A stretch of DNA of 64,000 nucleotides from CAYWFF01 sp964458085 (GCA_964458085.1 CAYWFF010000001.1:29351-93350); one strand, 5' to 3'. Shown: positions 50,451 through 58,113, counted from the first letter of the stretch. Numbers and translations: made by a program. The notes: generated by a model not told the origin, from the letters alone.

Positions 50451-50690
50451 AAAAAAATCTCGCGGATTAATTTATCCCGCTAAGCTTTAGCGAAGTGGGA
50501 CTATCCCATGTCAAAGTGCAAGCTGTTTTAAGCGTGCTAAATGCGCAAATGCAGATAGGTTACTGTAAAACAGCAAATCTCCCTGTTCGTCTGAGGAATA
50601 ATACAGAAAGCATTTTCTGTGAATTCAGGTCAAACGAATAAGTGCGCAGAATGCGCGTGGAGAGAGTGTCCTATAATACCACAAAAACTT
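50451..50690 (-). ncRNA. Candidate small RNA with own promoter and terminator
   Basis: On the reverse strand an extended -10 (TGGTATTAT, 50676-50684) with TGGAAA 17 bp upstream precedes about 230 nt with several hairpins: GCGCA-TTC-TGCGC, TTCGT-T-TGA with TCA-G-ACGAA enclosing ACAGAAA/TTTCTGT, CTGT/ACAG and CGCTAA/TTAGCG. It ends in GCGGGAT-AAATTA-ATCCGC and a run of seven T. It does not match RNase P, SRP or tmRNA; a 6S-like role is possible. Confidence 0.5.
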
Positions 50691-50726
50691 CAAATTTTCC
50701 AGCGATATTAGTTTGTAGAAGTTAAG

Positions 50727-51470
50727 TTAGCGTGAGCCAAAGATGGGAGATCGGTAAACTTTGGTTTTATCAATTACAAATAAACTCAGGGCTATCAGAG
50801 TTTGCAGACCGTATTTAACACTTCTCACAAAGTTAATCGATGATGCGTCCGGGAAATACCTCACCGGAACCTGAATTTCGCCGATTTTGTACCGTTCTCT
50901 GATAACTGAGACCAAAATTTCCTGATCAAATACAAAATCATCGGAAAACCTGTGGAACGGTACTTTTTTAAGAACCTGTCGTTTGAAAGCTCTGAAACCT
51001 GTATGATATTCACTTAAATTCTGACCTAACACGATATTTTGAATAAATGTAAGTATGCGATTAAAAAAATATTTATAGTAGGGCATACCACCCTTTAACG
51101 CTTCGTCCCTTGTCCGAATGCGACTCCCCAACATAACGTCAAAACGCCCGTCAACTAGTGGTTGAACGAGGTCTCCTATTAAAGTTGCATCATATTGATA
51201 ATCGGGGTGAAGCATGACAACGATATCTGCTCCTTCATTAAGTGCTAGGGTGTAGCAAGTTTTCTGGTTCCCTCCGTATCCCCTGTTTTGCGGGTGAACA
51301 AAAGTTTTCAGTCCGAGTTTTTTTGCCAGTTTGACCGTCCCATCGTGGCTCCCGTCATCAACCAGAATTATGTCATCCACAGTTTTGGCAGGAATATCCC
51401 GCACAGTCTTGGTCAGCGTTTTTTCAGCGTTATAAGCAGGCATTACAACGACAACCTTATTTTTCTGCAT
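50727..51470 (-). CDS. Family 2 glycosyltransferase (dolichol-phosphate mannosyltransferase-like)
   Basis: A 247-residue GT2 enzyme. It begins VVVMPAYNAEKTL, has IILVDDGSHDGT (UDP/GDP-sugar site), ADIVVMLHPDYQYD where HPDYQ replaces the usual DADxQ, and a C-terminal region with the QXXRW-like acceptor site changed. This group transfers a sugar to polyprenyl phosphate, giving the donor that GT-C enzymes such as those at 37-48 kb use. No C-terminal membrane helices beyond a short hydrophobic stretch. TATAAT ends 8 nt before the ATG. Confidence 0.88.
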   Translation of the reverse strand: MQKNKVVVVMPAYNAEKTLTKTVRDIPAKTVDDIILVDDGSHDGTVKLAKKLGLKTFVHPQNRGYGGNQKTCYTLALNEGADIVVMLHPDYQYDATLIGDLVQPLVDGRFDVMLGSRIRTRDEALKGGMPYYKYFFNRILTFIQNIVLGQNLSEYHTGFRAFKRQVLKKVPFHRFSDDFVFDQEILVSVIRERYKIGEIQVPVRYFPDASSINFVRSVKYGLQTLIALSLFVIDKTKVYRSPIFGSR

Positions 51471-51478
51471 ATTGGTAA

Positions 51479-51484
51479 ATTATA
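51479..51484 (-). promoter_or_regulatory. -10 box TATAAT (reverse strand), leaderless type
   Basis: Ends 8 nt before the GT2 ATG at 51470; no SD. Confidence 0.55.
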
Positions 51485-51650
51485 ATGGTAGTTTAATGTT
51501 TTCGGTAGTTTCGAAGTATATTGCCCGAAAGTAGTTCTGGTCTTTCACAACTGAATCGTTAAGGTTAACTAAGTTATGTGGCGGTGGGGACAAGAATCGG
51601 CAATTCTGCTTGCAAAAGAGAAATCGAAGACTGACACAGCGCGAGTGAAA

Positions 51651-51688
51651 CTTGCCAGCCACGTTTGACGTGGCGGTGGGGACAGGAT
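51651..51688. repeat. Inverted-repeat partner of 52679-52716
   Basis: The tRNA-Ser(GCT) 3' end plus a GCCACGT/ACGTGGC hairpin and CTTGCCAG are repeated, inverted, one kilobase to the right with a single mismatch. Confidence 0.6.
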
Positions 51689-51762
51689 TCGAACCTGCGC
51701 GAGGGGATTTAGCCCTCAACGGTTTAGCAAACCGTCGCCTTAGACCGCTCGGCCACCCCACC
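51674..51762 (-). tRNA. tRNA-Ser(GCT)
   Basis: An 89-nt class II tRNA with acceptor GGTGGGG/CCCCACC, anticodon stem ACGGT/ACCGT around TTGCTAA, a long variable arm (GAGGG...CCCTC) and T-arm GCAGG/CCTGT. Discriminator G; CCA not encoded. Confidence 0.95.
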
Positions 51763-51811
51763 GTGTGCCTATTATATCAAATGGAACTTGGTGAAATATA
51801 GGCAAATAGGA

Positions 51812-51817
51812 TATACT
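51812..51817 (+). promoter_or_regulatory. -10 box TATACT, leaderless type
   Basis: Ends 8 nt before the ATG at 51826; no SD. Confidence 0.5.
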
Positions 51818-51825
51818 ATTTGTAA

Positions 51826-52404
51826 ATGGCTGCACCGACCAATCCAGACCAAAGCACCTTTACACAAAACGCTCAAACTGCGCCACTGGAAACTCCGCCC
51901 GTAGCTTCACCGGCAGAAAAACCTGTTGAAGAAAAAACTCTTTATAGTTGGAAAGCACCGTCAAGACCGTTTAAAAGACGAGACCGGGAGTTTTGGACAA
52001 CTGTAATTGCGATTGCCGGAGTATTTGGATTAATTCTCTTTCTTATTGAAGGGGTCATGCCGGTAATTCTTATTATTTCACTTATTTTTCTTTTCTATGT
52101 ACTGTCAACTGTTCCTCCCGAAGAGGTTGAACACAAAATTACAACTTACGGCTTTCGACTGGCAGAACAGCTAACTCCTTGGGAAAACATTACCAGATAC
52201 TGGTTTACAGAGAGATTTGGAATTAAGATAATTGTTTTTGAAACGATTACAATTCCAGGAAGGCTTGAGTTTGTAGCTGAAAATGCAGAAAAGGAAGTTT
52301 TAAAAAAAACTTTGGATAAATATGTAGCTGAAGAGGAAGCTCCCCTTACTTCATATGATAAAATGGCTGGCTGGTTGTCACAGCGTGCGCCTCAGGAAAA
52401 GTAA
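51826..52404 (+). CDS. Unknown membrane protein with two central segments
   Basis: A 192-residue protein: a Pro/Thr-rich cytoplasmic N-terminus (about 55 residues), two hydrophobic segments close together (about 60-78 and 82-98), then a 90-residue soluble domain (YGFRLAEQLTPWENITRYWFTERFG ... ETITIPGRLEFV) that looks PH-domain-like. It stands alone between tRNA genes. Not assigned. Confidence 0.65.
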   Translation: MAAPTNPDQSTFTQNAQTAPLETPPVASPAEKPVEEKTLYSWKAPSRPFKRRDREFWTTVIAIAGVFGLILFLIEGVMPVILIISLIFLFYVLSTVPPEEVEHKITTYGFRLAEQLTPWENITRYWFTERFGIKIIVFETITIPGRLEFVAENAEKEVLKKTLDKYVAEEEAPLTSYDKMAGWLSQRAPQEK

Positions 52405-52426
52405 CAATTAGTAATTTATGTAAATT

Positions 52427-52499
52427 GCACCTGTAGTTCAATGGATAGAACGCTTGGTTGCGGACCAAGAGGCTAGAGGTTCGAGTCCTCTCAGGTGCA
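52427..52499 (+). tRNA. tRNA-Arg(GCG)
   Basis: A 73-nt tRNA with acceptor GCACCTG/CAGGTGC, D-arm GTTC/GAAC, anticodon stem CTTGG/CCAAG around TTGCGGA and T-arm AGAGG/CCTCT. The anticodon is GCG, not the ACG (read as ICG) almost universal in bacteria. CCA not encoded. Confidence 0.95.
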
Positions 52500-52527
52500 C
52501 ACTGCAACTAATTACTGTCAGCTAAAA

Positions 52528-52616
52528 GGTGGGGTGCAGGAGTGGTTGAACTGGTCGCTCTCGAAAAGCGATGTAATGCTATTGCGTTACCGTGGGTTCG
52601 AATCCCACCCCCACCG
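52528..52616 (+). tRNA. tRNA-Ser(CGA)
   Basis: An 89-nt class II tRNA: acceptor GGTGGGG/CCCCACC, anticodon stem TCGCT/AGCGA around CTCGAAA, long variable arm and T-arm GTGGG/CCCAC. Discriminator G. Confidence 0.95.
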
Positions 52617-52678
52617 CAGCGATAGTGAGGATGAGGGTAGGAAAAAGCGGAGGAGCAGGAGCGTATAGCGACGAGCAA

Positions 52679-52716
52679 TCCTGTCCCCACCGCCACGTCA
52701 GACGTGGCTGGCAAGT
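52679..52716. repeat. Displaced tRNA-Ser 3'-end fragment (inverted partner of 51651-51688)
   Basis: It begins with the last 15 nt of tRNA-Ser(GCT) and the same downstream hairpin, but no tRNA body is attached. One mismatch over 38 bp indicates a recent copy. Confidence 0.6.
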
Positions 52717-52741
52717 TTGACTTGCCGCCCTCCTCTAGAAC

Positions 52742-52804
52742 TACGGAGCGGCAAGCCGCCATTTAATTATTTCAGTCAACCTTATAGCTCGTTAGAGCGA
52801 AGTT
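52742..52804. repeat. Intergenic repeat, copy A
   Basis: Shares CTACGGAGCGGCAAGCCGCC (20 of 20) and TAGCTCGTTAGAGCGAAGT (19 of 19) with 53501-53575, with an AT-rich middle that differs. Both copies follow tRNA-Ser genes and contain the tight GCGGC-AA-GCCGC and GCTC-GTTA-GAGC hairpins. Confidence 0.6.
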
Positions 52805-52861
52805 GACACTTCTCCGCGTACTCTTATATGCTTCACCCTGTAATTTTTAGTTCTTACAAGG

Positions 52862-52867
52862 TATAAT
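52862..52867 (+). promoter_or_regulatory. -10 box TATAAT, leaderless type
   Basis: Ends 6 nt before the ATG at 52874, so the transcript must start at or next to the start codon. Confidence 0.6.
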
Positions 52868-52873
52868 ACGGCG

Positions 52874-53389
52874 ATGAACAACGGAATAAAAAATTCAAAT
52901 GTACTTGTGGGATCTGCCGTTCTCTGCCAGGACAAAGAAAGCAAAGAAAGTTGGTTTGTTATCAAAAATGCAGGGGAAGAAACCTGGGAGTTTCCCAAAG
53001 TAATAGTCAGAAAAGGTGAATCGTCTGTCCGGGCAGTTCTAAGGATTATGGGAGAAAAAGGCTCAATGACAACCAGGATACTCGAAGAAGTTGGCCGAAC
53101 TGATACTGTAAATACGGTTAATGGTAAAACAGTTCCTCAGAGGGTAATTTACTATCTTTTAATTCTCCGCTCTACCCCGACCGAGGCGATTGGTTTTGAT
53201 AATTCAGATTGGTTGGATTATAAAAAAGCAATAAAAACACTGTCTTCCAAAAAGGAGCAGTCAATGCTTACCAGCGCACGTGATTTATACAAGCTTTGGA
53301 AAAAAGAACGAAAAGCAAAAGGACTCTCAAACTCCTTAGAAGACGAAGAGGAAGCAATTGAGGAAGAAGCTGCTGCAGGAGAACAATAA
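52874..53389 (+). CDS. Nudix-fold protein without catalytic Nudix box
   Basis: A 171-residue protein whose first 130 residues follow the Nudix pattern (VGSAVLCQDKESKESWFVIKN, WEFPKVIVRKGESSVRAVLRIMGE, PQRVIYYLLIL). The REXXEE box is lost (RAVLRIMGEKG), so hydrolase activity is unlikely. A Lys/Glu-rich coiled tail ends the protein. It could be a binding or regulatory protein. Confidence 0.65.
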   Translation: MNNGIKNSNVLVGSAVLCQDKESKESWFVIKNAGEETWEFPKVIVRKGESSVRAVLRIMGEKGSMTTRILEEVGRTDTVNTVNGKTVPQRVIYYLLILRSTPTEAIGFDNSDWLDYKKAIKTLSSKKEQSMLTSARDLYKLWKKERKAKGLSNSLEDEEEAIEEEAAAGEQ

Positions 53390-53400
53390 TAAAACTTCAG

Positions 53401-53487
53401 GGTGAGGTGTCTGAGTGGTCTAAAGAGCACGCTTGGAAAGCGTGTGTAGCTGTAAGGTTACCGTGGGTTCGAATCCCACCCTCACCG
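53401..53487 (+). tRNA. tRNA-Ser(GGA)
   Basis: An 87-nt class II tRNA: acceptor GGTGAGG/CCTCACC, anticodon stem CACGC/GCGTG around TTGGAAA, variable arm and T-arm GTGGG/CCCAC. Discriminator G. Confidence 0.95.
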
Positions 53488-53500
53488 CCCTTCGCTAAAG

Positions 53501-53575
53501 CTACGGAGCGGCAAGCCGCCAATTATTTATTCCAGACTAAGAATCCCTGGTCCTTGTAGCTCGTTAGAGCGAAGT
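53501..53575. repeat. Intergenic repeat, copy B
   Basis: Partner of 52742-52804; the block starts 13 nt after tRNA-Ser(GGA). A TAGCGAAGTGGGA fragment of the same kind lies at 50489-50501. Confidence 0.6.
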
Positions 53576-53595
53576 GGACCCACCCTCGCCACCTT

Positions 53596-54273
53596 CTATG
53601 TCCCATGGGCAATTGCCATCCCCCATACTGAACTTGCTCCTTTTCTCTTTAACACTTTTCCCACTTCCCTGATAGTTGCCCCTGTAGTCCACACATCGTC
53701 AAAGATAATGTATGGTGTATCAGAAATAGCAGTTCGTTTTGCAACTACAAAAGCATTCTTCATATTTATCTGGCGTTCTTCTTTTGCAAGCGAAGTTTGA
53801 GAAGTGGTGTGACGTGACCTTATAAGTAGTGTCTCATCATACTTCCACCCCATTTTTGCAGACACCATCTTCCCTAAAAGTTCGGCTTGATTAAAGCCCC
53901 GCCACCTCTTCCTTTGTTTTGAAAGCGGAACAGGAAGTAAAATTCCATCTTTTGGCAACGGAATAAACGATTTTGAAATTTTAATTATTGTTTGAGAAAC
54001 AAGTTCTTCAGCAATGTCGGTAGCAAATCGGTACTTTAATGTTGTAATTGCCCGTTTGACAACTCCGGTATAACTAAACGCAGCAAAAATTCCATCCATA
54101 CTAAGTTTCTTTCTGCAGTTTGCATGTGTCATACCGTCTATGGAAGGTTTTAAACAAACTATGCAAAGCGTTTTAGCAGGCTTAACTTTTGCTAAACATG
54201 AAGTACATAAATAGTTACCAGAACGCTTACACGTAAGACAGTTTTTAGGATAAATAAAGTCCAATAAGCTCAT
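53596..54273 (-). CDS. comF: ComF family phosphoribosyltransferase-like protein
   Basis: A 225-residue ComF protein. A double zinc ribbon occupies residues 10-55 (CLTCKRSGNYLCTSC; CIVCLKPS with CRKKLS), and the PRPP-binding motif is YIIFDDVWTTGATIREVGKVL near the C-terminus. ComF is needed for natural transformation in several bacteria, so it hints at DNA uptake, as do the pilin-like genes nearby. It is divergent from smpB. Confidence 0.92.
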   Translation of the reverse strand: MSLLDFIYPKNCLTCKRSGNYLCTSCLAKVKPAKTLCIVCLKPSIDGMTHANCRKKLSMDGIFAAFSYTGVVKRAITTLKYRFATDIAEELVSQTIIKISKSFIPLPKDGILLPVPLSKQRKRWRGFNQAELLGKMVSAKMGWKYDETLLIRSRHTTSQTSLAKEERQINMKNAFVVAKRTAISDTPYIIFDDVWTTGATIREVGKVLKRKGASSVWGMAIAHGT

Positions 54274-54296
54274 TTCCCCTTCTTTCTAGACTACGT

Positions 54297-54302
54297 TACA
54301 AT
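54297..54302 (+). promoter_or_regulatory. -10 box TACAAT, leaderless type
   Basis: Ends 7 nt before the smpB ATG at 54310. Confidence 0.5.
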
Positions 54303-54309
54303 ACTAGGT

Positions 54310-54741
54310 ATGGAAATACAAAATAAGAAAGCTCATTTTGAGTATACATTTTTAGAAAAGTTAGAGGCAGGGATAATGCTTGCAGGAGGAGAAGTTAAAG
54401 CTATAAAAAATGGCAGAGCGGATATTTCCAATGCTTATGCCAAAGTAATTGATGGAGAAATATTTCTGGTAAATGCCAATATTCCGGTGGAGGGCAAAAA
54501 AGATTATAATCCAACACAATCCCGCAAACTCTTGCTTCACAAAAAAGAGATCTTACAGTTAATTACTCACATTAAAGCGAAGCGTTTGACCTTGATACCC
54601 CTAAAACTGTATACTAAGAGGCGCTTGGTGAAGCTGCAACTTGCGCTTTCCAAAGCGAAAAGGACTTACGAAAAAAAGGAAGATCTGAAGCGCCGCGATC
54701 TTGATCGCGAGCTTGAGAAAGAATTTAAAGATAGAATTTAA
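54310..54741 (+). CDS. smpB: SsrA-binding protein SmpB
   Basis: A 143-residue SmpB. NKKAHFEYTFLEKLEAGIMLAGGEVKAIKNG is the conserved start, then SNAYAKV, RKLLLHKKEI and the basic tail KRTYEKKEDLKRRDLDRE that enters the mRNA channel. It partners tmRNA, whose gene begins 109 nt downstream on the same strand, in rescue of stalled ribosomes. The tail has the expected length. Confidence 0.97.
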   Translation: MEIQNKKAHFEYTFLEKLEAGIMLAGGEVKAIKNGRADISNAYAKVIDGEIFLVNANIPVEGKKDYNPTQSRKLLLHKKEILQLITHIKAKRLTLIPLKLYTKRRLVKLQLALSKAKRTYEKKEDLKRRDLDRELEKEFKDRI

Positions 54742-54849
54742 TTTTACCTACAATTTGCTTTAGGCAAATTGAAAGGAGCAACCGACAAGCGTACGGATCA
54801 CCGAAACGATAAGCGGAGGTGAAAAGAAAAGCTCATCGCGTTGCAACGC

Positions 54850-55244
54850 GGGGACGTATGGTCTCGACGGGAAGCTCTTTTACAAACTGCAAGCCGAGTT
54901 TGATAACAACTCGTTAATAAAGTATCAAATAAACACAAAAGGCGACGATCAAAACGACGCCCTCGCTTTCGATGTGCTATCGAACGGAAGCTTTGCTCCC
55001 GCTTACATAGCTGCTTAAGTGAGTGTCTTCCGGTAATGATCCTCAACCATTCCGGAAAGGCATTAACCCGTTTGAGGTGCTGCTAAAAGATATCGGCTTA
55101 TAGCTTTTAGCTTATAGATAAATAAGCCTTACTGTGCTTTTCCTGCTAATTGGTTACGGGTACAGGACATTTATTAATTAGCTAAGCTTGTAGTAAGTTT
55201 GTGATTTTGTTTTTCGGACGCGGGTTCGACTCCCGCCGTCTCCA
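54850..55244 (+). ncRNA. ssrA: Transfer-messenger RNA
   Basis: The tRNA-like ends pair (GGGGACG at 54850-54856 with CGTCTCC at 55237-55243, then A). The 5' part reads GTATGGTCTCGACGGGAAGC and the T-arm is CGCGGGTTCGACTCCCGCCG. The tag frame runs to a TAA at 55016-55018 and ends APAYIAA; it includes GDDQNDALAF, about 25-28 residues in all, the first codon being uncertain. Pseudoknot-like repeats follow (for example GGCTTATAGCTTTTAGCTT). Confidence 0.93.
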
Positions 55245-55319
55245 CACACTAACGCTCTTTTCGACTTTGGTTGTCGAGGAGCTCTGTAAAATAAAATTGG
55301 TTTAGTTGATAATGGGGTC

Positions 55320-57176
55320 TTAATGTCTCAGAGGTATTGAAACAACTTTTGTGTCAGTCAAAATTAAAATTACACGCTCCCCTTCTGAAACAACCAGCGC
55401 TCTGCCGTTTCCCAATTCTTCATTCATGTATTCAGCAACAAATTCCCCGTTTTTGTCAGTTACTACAATCCGTTTATCGTTGCGGGATAATATATAAAGG
55501 TAATCTGATTCGCTGTCGGTATAAAGCGCCGTTGCACTTTGAAGCGGATTGGGGTTATTTTTCAAAGTAAACGAATCTTCTTGCCCTGAAGCAAATTTAA
55601 GCAAACTCCCGTCATCAGACAGTACCCACACAAAACCATCAATTGCAAAGTCAACCGTTCTGGTCAAGTCAGGAGTAACATCATCTTTCAGCCAGGCTGT
55701 CGCCACTCCAAGACCGTTTTCACTAAAGGGTATTTTAAAAATACGGGAATTTTGAGTACTAAGTAAATATAAGTTCGCCAAATAACTTTGGATAAAGCCG
55801 GCATCAACCGTATTTTCTCCGATTTCTTCAGCCGTCCTTTCTATTTTAACAATTTCACTATCGGTCAATACATATATTTCTCCGGTAAGTCCGGTCAAAT
55901 CTTTTGCATTCTTTATTGAACTTGGTCCGGCAATGATTTCCGATCGTTTATTTTCCAATGTCGTTTTTGCAATACGGTTTCCGTCCTGGTCAAGTATGTA
56001 AACTGCACCTCCCAAAAGAGTCATACTTTTACCTCTAAAACCTTCAGATAAAAGCGAGAGGTCAACAAATATTTCCGCATCATCCTGATACTGACCCAAA
56101 AGAAGCCCTTCTTTTTCGTACAGCTGCCTTTTAAAGTTTTCCAAATCCAACTGATTATCTTCGGTTAGTTCAATCGCGGACACTTCATCCCTAACTTCAA
56201 TAAACAAATCCCTTGCGCGTTGCTTGTCAAATGCAGCCACAGTTTCCGCCTCAGATAATTTTTGCTGCCATGTTTGTACTTTTGCCTGGAAAGTCCGCTC
56301 AATGTCTATTTGGTGCTTTTTATTAGTTCCAAACCAAATGCTGACAAAAAGTAAAGCTAAAAGCGTAATGCCAATAATCGCAGATAACTTTTTACGTTTG
56401 TTTAGTTTCAGCTCTTGAGTATGGTCTGGTTTCAAACGGACATAAGGTGCCGGAAACTTCTCCAGCATACGTTCGAGGAAAGAAGCTCGTTCCGGTTTAT
56501 TTGGAGAAAAGTGAATATCAGTTTCGGGACTGGCTGCGGGAGGCTGAGTAACGGCAAACCCTTCTTTCAGCGGTAAAACTGAACCAATTTTAATTATCAT
56601 TGCTGCAATCAACCCCGTCACCTCTTGCGAGCTAATTATGGGCGCTAAAAGCGTGTCCGTGTCACGATGAGCCGCTGCTGCACTTAATACCCCTTTCGGA
56701 ACTGCAGAGTAAAAGGATGACGTTCCGATAAATAAAGTGTCATTTTCGTAAACTTTCCCTACAATGCCTGAAATGTTTGTACTTTCGCCTACAAGCTTCC
56801 CCATTTTTCCGTCCCTTACCAACCACACTGCAGTGTTGCCTTTTGCGGAACAGTAAAATTTCTCTCCTTCCATATTAATTACAGCCACATGTACTTCATC
56901 CGAGTGATAAACCTTTTGTGCTTTATGTATACTTTGTTTTAACCTTAAAAGCGGTTCACTGGCCGTTAATTCACCATAAGCTTCATGAATTGTTTTGGCG
57001 AACTGTTGTCCGGCGGTTAATTTATCTATATACGTTTCATTTTCTTTTATCTCTAAGGAAATAACTACAGAAAAGAGGGAGTTTGTATCAAGTGATGAAC
57101 GGAATGTGTATATTTGAGACCACCCCTTAGTATCGGGAGTACCGACAATGCTTACTGCGTCAAATCCTTTGGGCAT
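55320..57176 (-). CDS. Membrane protein with PP2C-like N-domain and propeller-like C-domain
   Basis: A 618-residue protein. Residues 1-215 follow a PP2C layout (FSVVISLEIKENET, VHVAVINMEGEKFYCSAKGN, VYENDTLFIGTSSFYSAV) but lack the metal-binding Asp residues, so it is probably a pseudophosphatase. One membrane segment is at about 268-288 (LSAIIGITLLALLFVSIW), a coiled coil follows (295-350), and residues 370-618 consist of repeated four-strand units (VYILDQDGNRIAKTTL, IYVLTDSEIVKIERT, LYLLSTQNSRIFKIP, YLYILSRNDKRIVV) like a beta-propeller outside the cell. It may link outer signals to cytoplasmic partners. Confidence 0.65.
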   Translation of the reverse strand: MPKGFDAVSIVGTPDTKGWSQIYTFRSSLDTNSLFSVVISLEIKENETYIDKLTAGQQFAKTIHEAYGELTASEPLLRLKQSIHKAQKVYHSDEVHVAVINMEGEKFYCSAKGNTAVWLVRDGKMGKLVGESTNISGIVGKVYENDTLFIGTSSFYSAVPKGVLSAAAAHRDTDTLLAPIISSQEVTGLIAAMIIKIGSVLPLKEGFAVTQPPAASPETDIHFSPNKPERASFLERMLEKFPAPYVRLKPDHTQELKLNKRKKLSAIIGITLLALLFVSIWFGTNKKHQIDIERTFQAKVQTWQQKLSEAETVAAFDKQRARDLFIEVRDEVSAIELTEDNQLDLENFKRQLYEKEGLLLGQYQDDAEIFVDLSLLSEGFRGKSMTLLGGAVYILDQDGNRIAKTTLENKRSEIIAGPSSIKNAKDLTGLTGEIYVLTDSEIVKIERTAEEIGENTVDAGFIQSYLANLYLLSTQNSRIFKIPFSENGLGVATAWLKDDVTPDLTRTVDFAIDGFVWVLSDDGSLLKFASGQEDSFTLKNNPNPLQSATALYTDSESDYLYILSRNDKRIVVTDKNGEFVAEYMNEELGNGRALVVSEGERVILILTDTKVVSIPLRH

Positions 57177-57193
57177 GGTACAAATCTAAAAAA

Positions 57194-57418
57194 TTAAATA
57201 AAAATAGCAATAAATAAAACCAACAATGAAAACACTAAATGAAGATATGCGATTAGCTCAATCGGAAGTTCAAAACCGACTTTCAAAGTTTTAGTCATTA
57301 ACTTAACTTGTCTTACAACAATTACGGCAAAGACAACGTACATCATTAAAAATAAAATTAAACCTACCTTTGCCAATAACCAAAACGTATCACTTACAAA
57401 AAGTAAGTCTCCGTTCAT
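57194..57418 (-). CDS. Small two-helix membrane protein
   Basis: A 74-residue protein with two segments (about residues 12-34 and 50-72), of the short conserved type (DUF5657-like) found in CPR envelope operons. It overlaps the upstream PH-domain gene by 4 bp and lies 17 bp before the next gene. Function unknown. Confidence 0.65.
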   Translation of the reverse strand: MNGDLLFVSDTFWLLAKVGLILFLMMYVVFAVIVVRQVKLMTKTLKVGFELPIELIAYLHLVFSLLVLFIAIFI

Positions 57419-58107
57419 CTGACTCTCCCTTCCAGCTTTTCCTGTTCTTCCTGAACCCTAAGCTCCCTTAAAACACGGGATACTTTGTCGGGGTGCGGAA
57501 CCGCTTCAAAATTTATTCGCGGTACTTCGGATGCTGTCTGAATAACCACATTCCCGTAGTTTAAAAACGTTCTGACTGCTCCGCCTATTTCAACAGTTAC
57601 ATCTTCAATTTTATCAATATTCGCATCAGTTATCTCTCTATAAAGCAGGTTTATAAAATCAACTTCAACAATACGCTCATCGGTGATTATATTGACATGA
57701 AAAAACCAGCTCAAGAATTGCTCAAAAATGAAAGCTGTCGTAATCATATACCAGAGGAGCAATAAAATAAGTTGAAAACTTTCAGGAATAAACTCAAACA
57801 ATGACAGTACGGACAAAAATGCAGGAGCAATTAGCATAATGAATGAAAGTGTCAGCCATCTGAGATTGGTAATAGGATGTTTACGTAAAAGTAAAATAAC
57901 CTTTTCTTCCGGATCCTCGTTTATGAAAGAAACCTTGTCCGGCCGGTAGAGATAAGCTCCCAACGGATTATTGCTCGGCTTATCATCTATTGAGGTTTGT
58001 TTTGTAGTTTTTTTTTGTGAAGAATTGCTTTCTGTGGCAGTTTTTTTTACCGCTTTATGAGTAGAGGTTTGGTGTTTATTTAGAGAAGTATTGAATACAT
58101 CAGGCAC
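57415..58107 (-). CDS. PH-domain (YdbT-like) membrane protein
   Basis: A 230-residue protein with a Ser/Lys-rich cytoplasmic start of 45 residues, two membrane segments (about 85-103 and 112-132) and a bacterial PH-type domain (FFHVNIITDERIVEVDFINLLYREITDANIDKIEDVTVE, about 140-200). A GTG start at 58107 is preceded by TATACT ending 6 nt upstream. Likely a membrane scaffold protein of the envelope operon. Confidence 0.78.
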   Translation of the reverse strand: MPDVFNTSLNKHQTSTHKAVKKTATESNSSQKKTTKQTSIDDKPSNNPLGAYLYRPDKVSFINEDPEEKVILLLRKHPITNLRWLTLSFIMLIAPAFLSVLSLFEFIPESFQLILLLLWYMITTAFIFEQFLSWFFHVNIITDERIVEVDFINLLYREITDANIDKIEDVTVEIGGAVRTFLNYGNVVIQTASEVPRINFEAVPHPDKVSRVLRELRVQEEQEKLEGRVR

Positions 58108-58113
58108 AGTGTA

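Larger units (their letters stand above)
49243..50513. repeat. 14-bp inverted repeat bracketing a GC-rich gene
   Basis: TGACATGGGATAGT at 49243-49256 appears as its exact complement at 50500-50513. Between them lie the GC-rich gene, its 3' hairpin and part of the structured upstream region. The span may be an inserted segment. Confidence 0.45.

Noticed and set aside
50451..50690. RNase P RNA or SRP RNA
   Set aside because: The universally conserved GAGGAAAGTC / ACAGAA and GGAAG-type cores were not found on either strand.
51480..51761. A leftward 93-residue ORF over tRNA-Ser
   Set aside because: It simply translates the tRNA-Ser gene and has no other support.
54798..55046. A leftward 82-residue ORF
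   Set aside because: It is antisense to the tmRNA.
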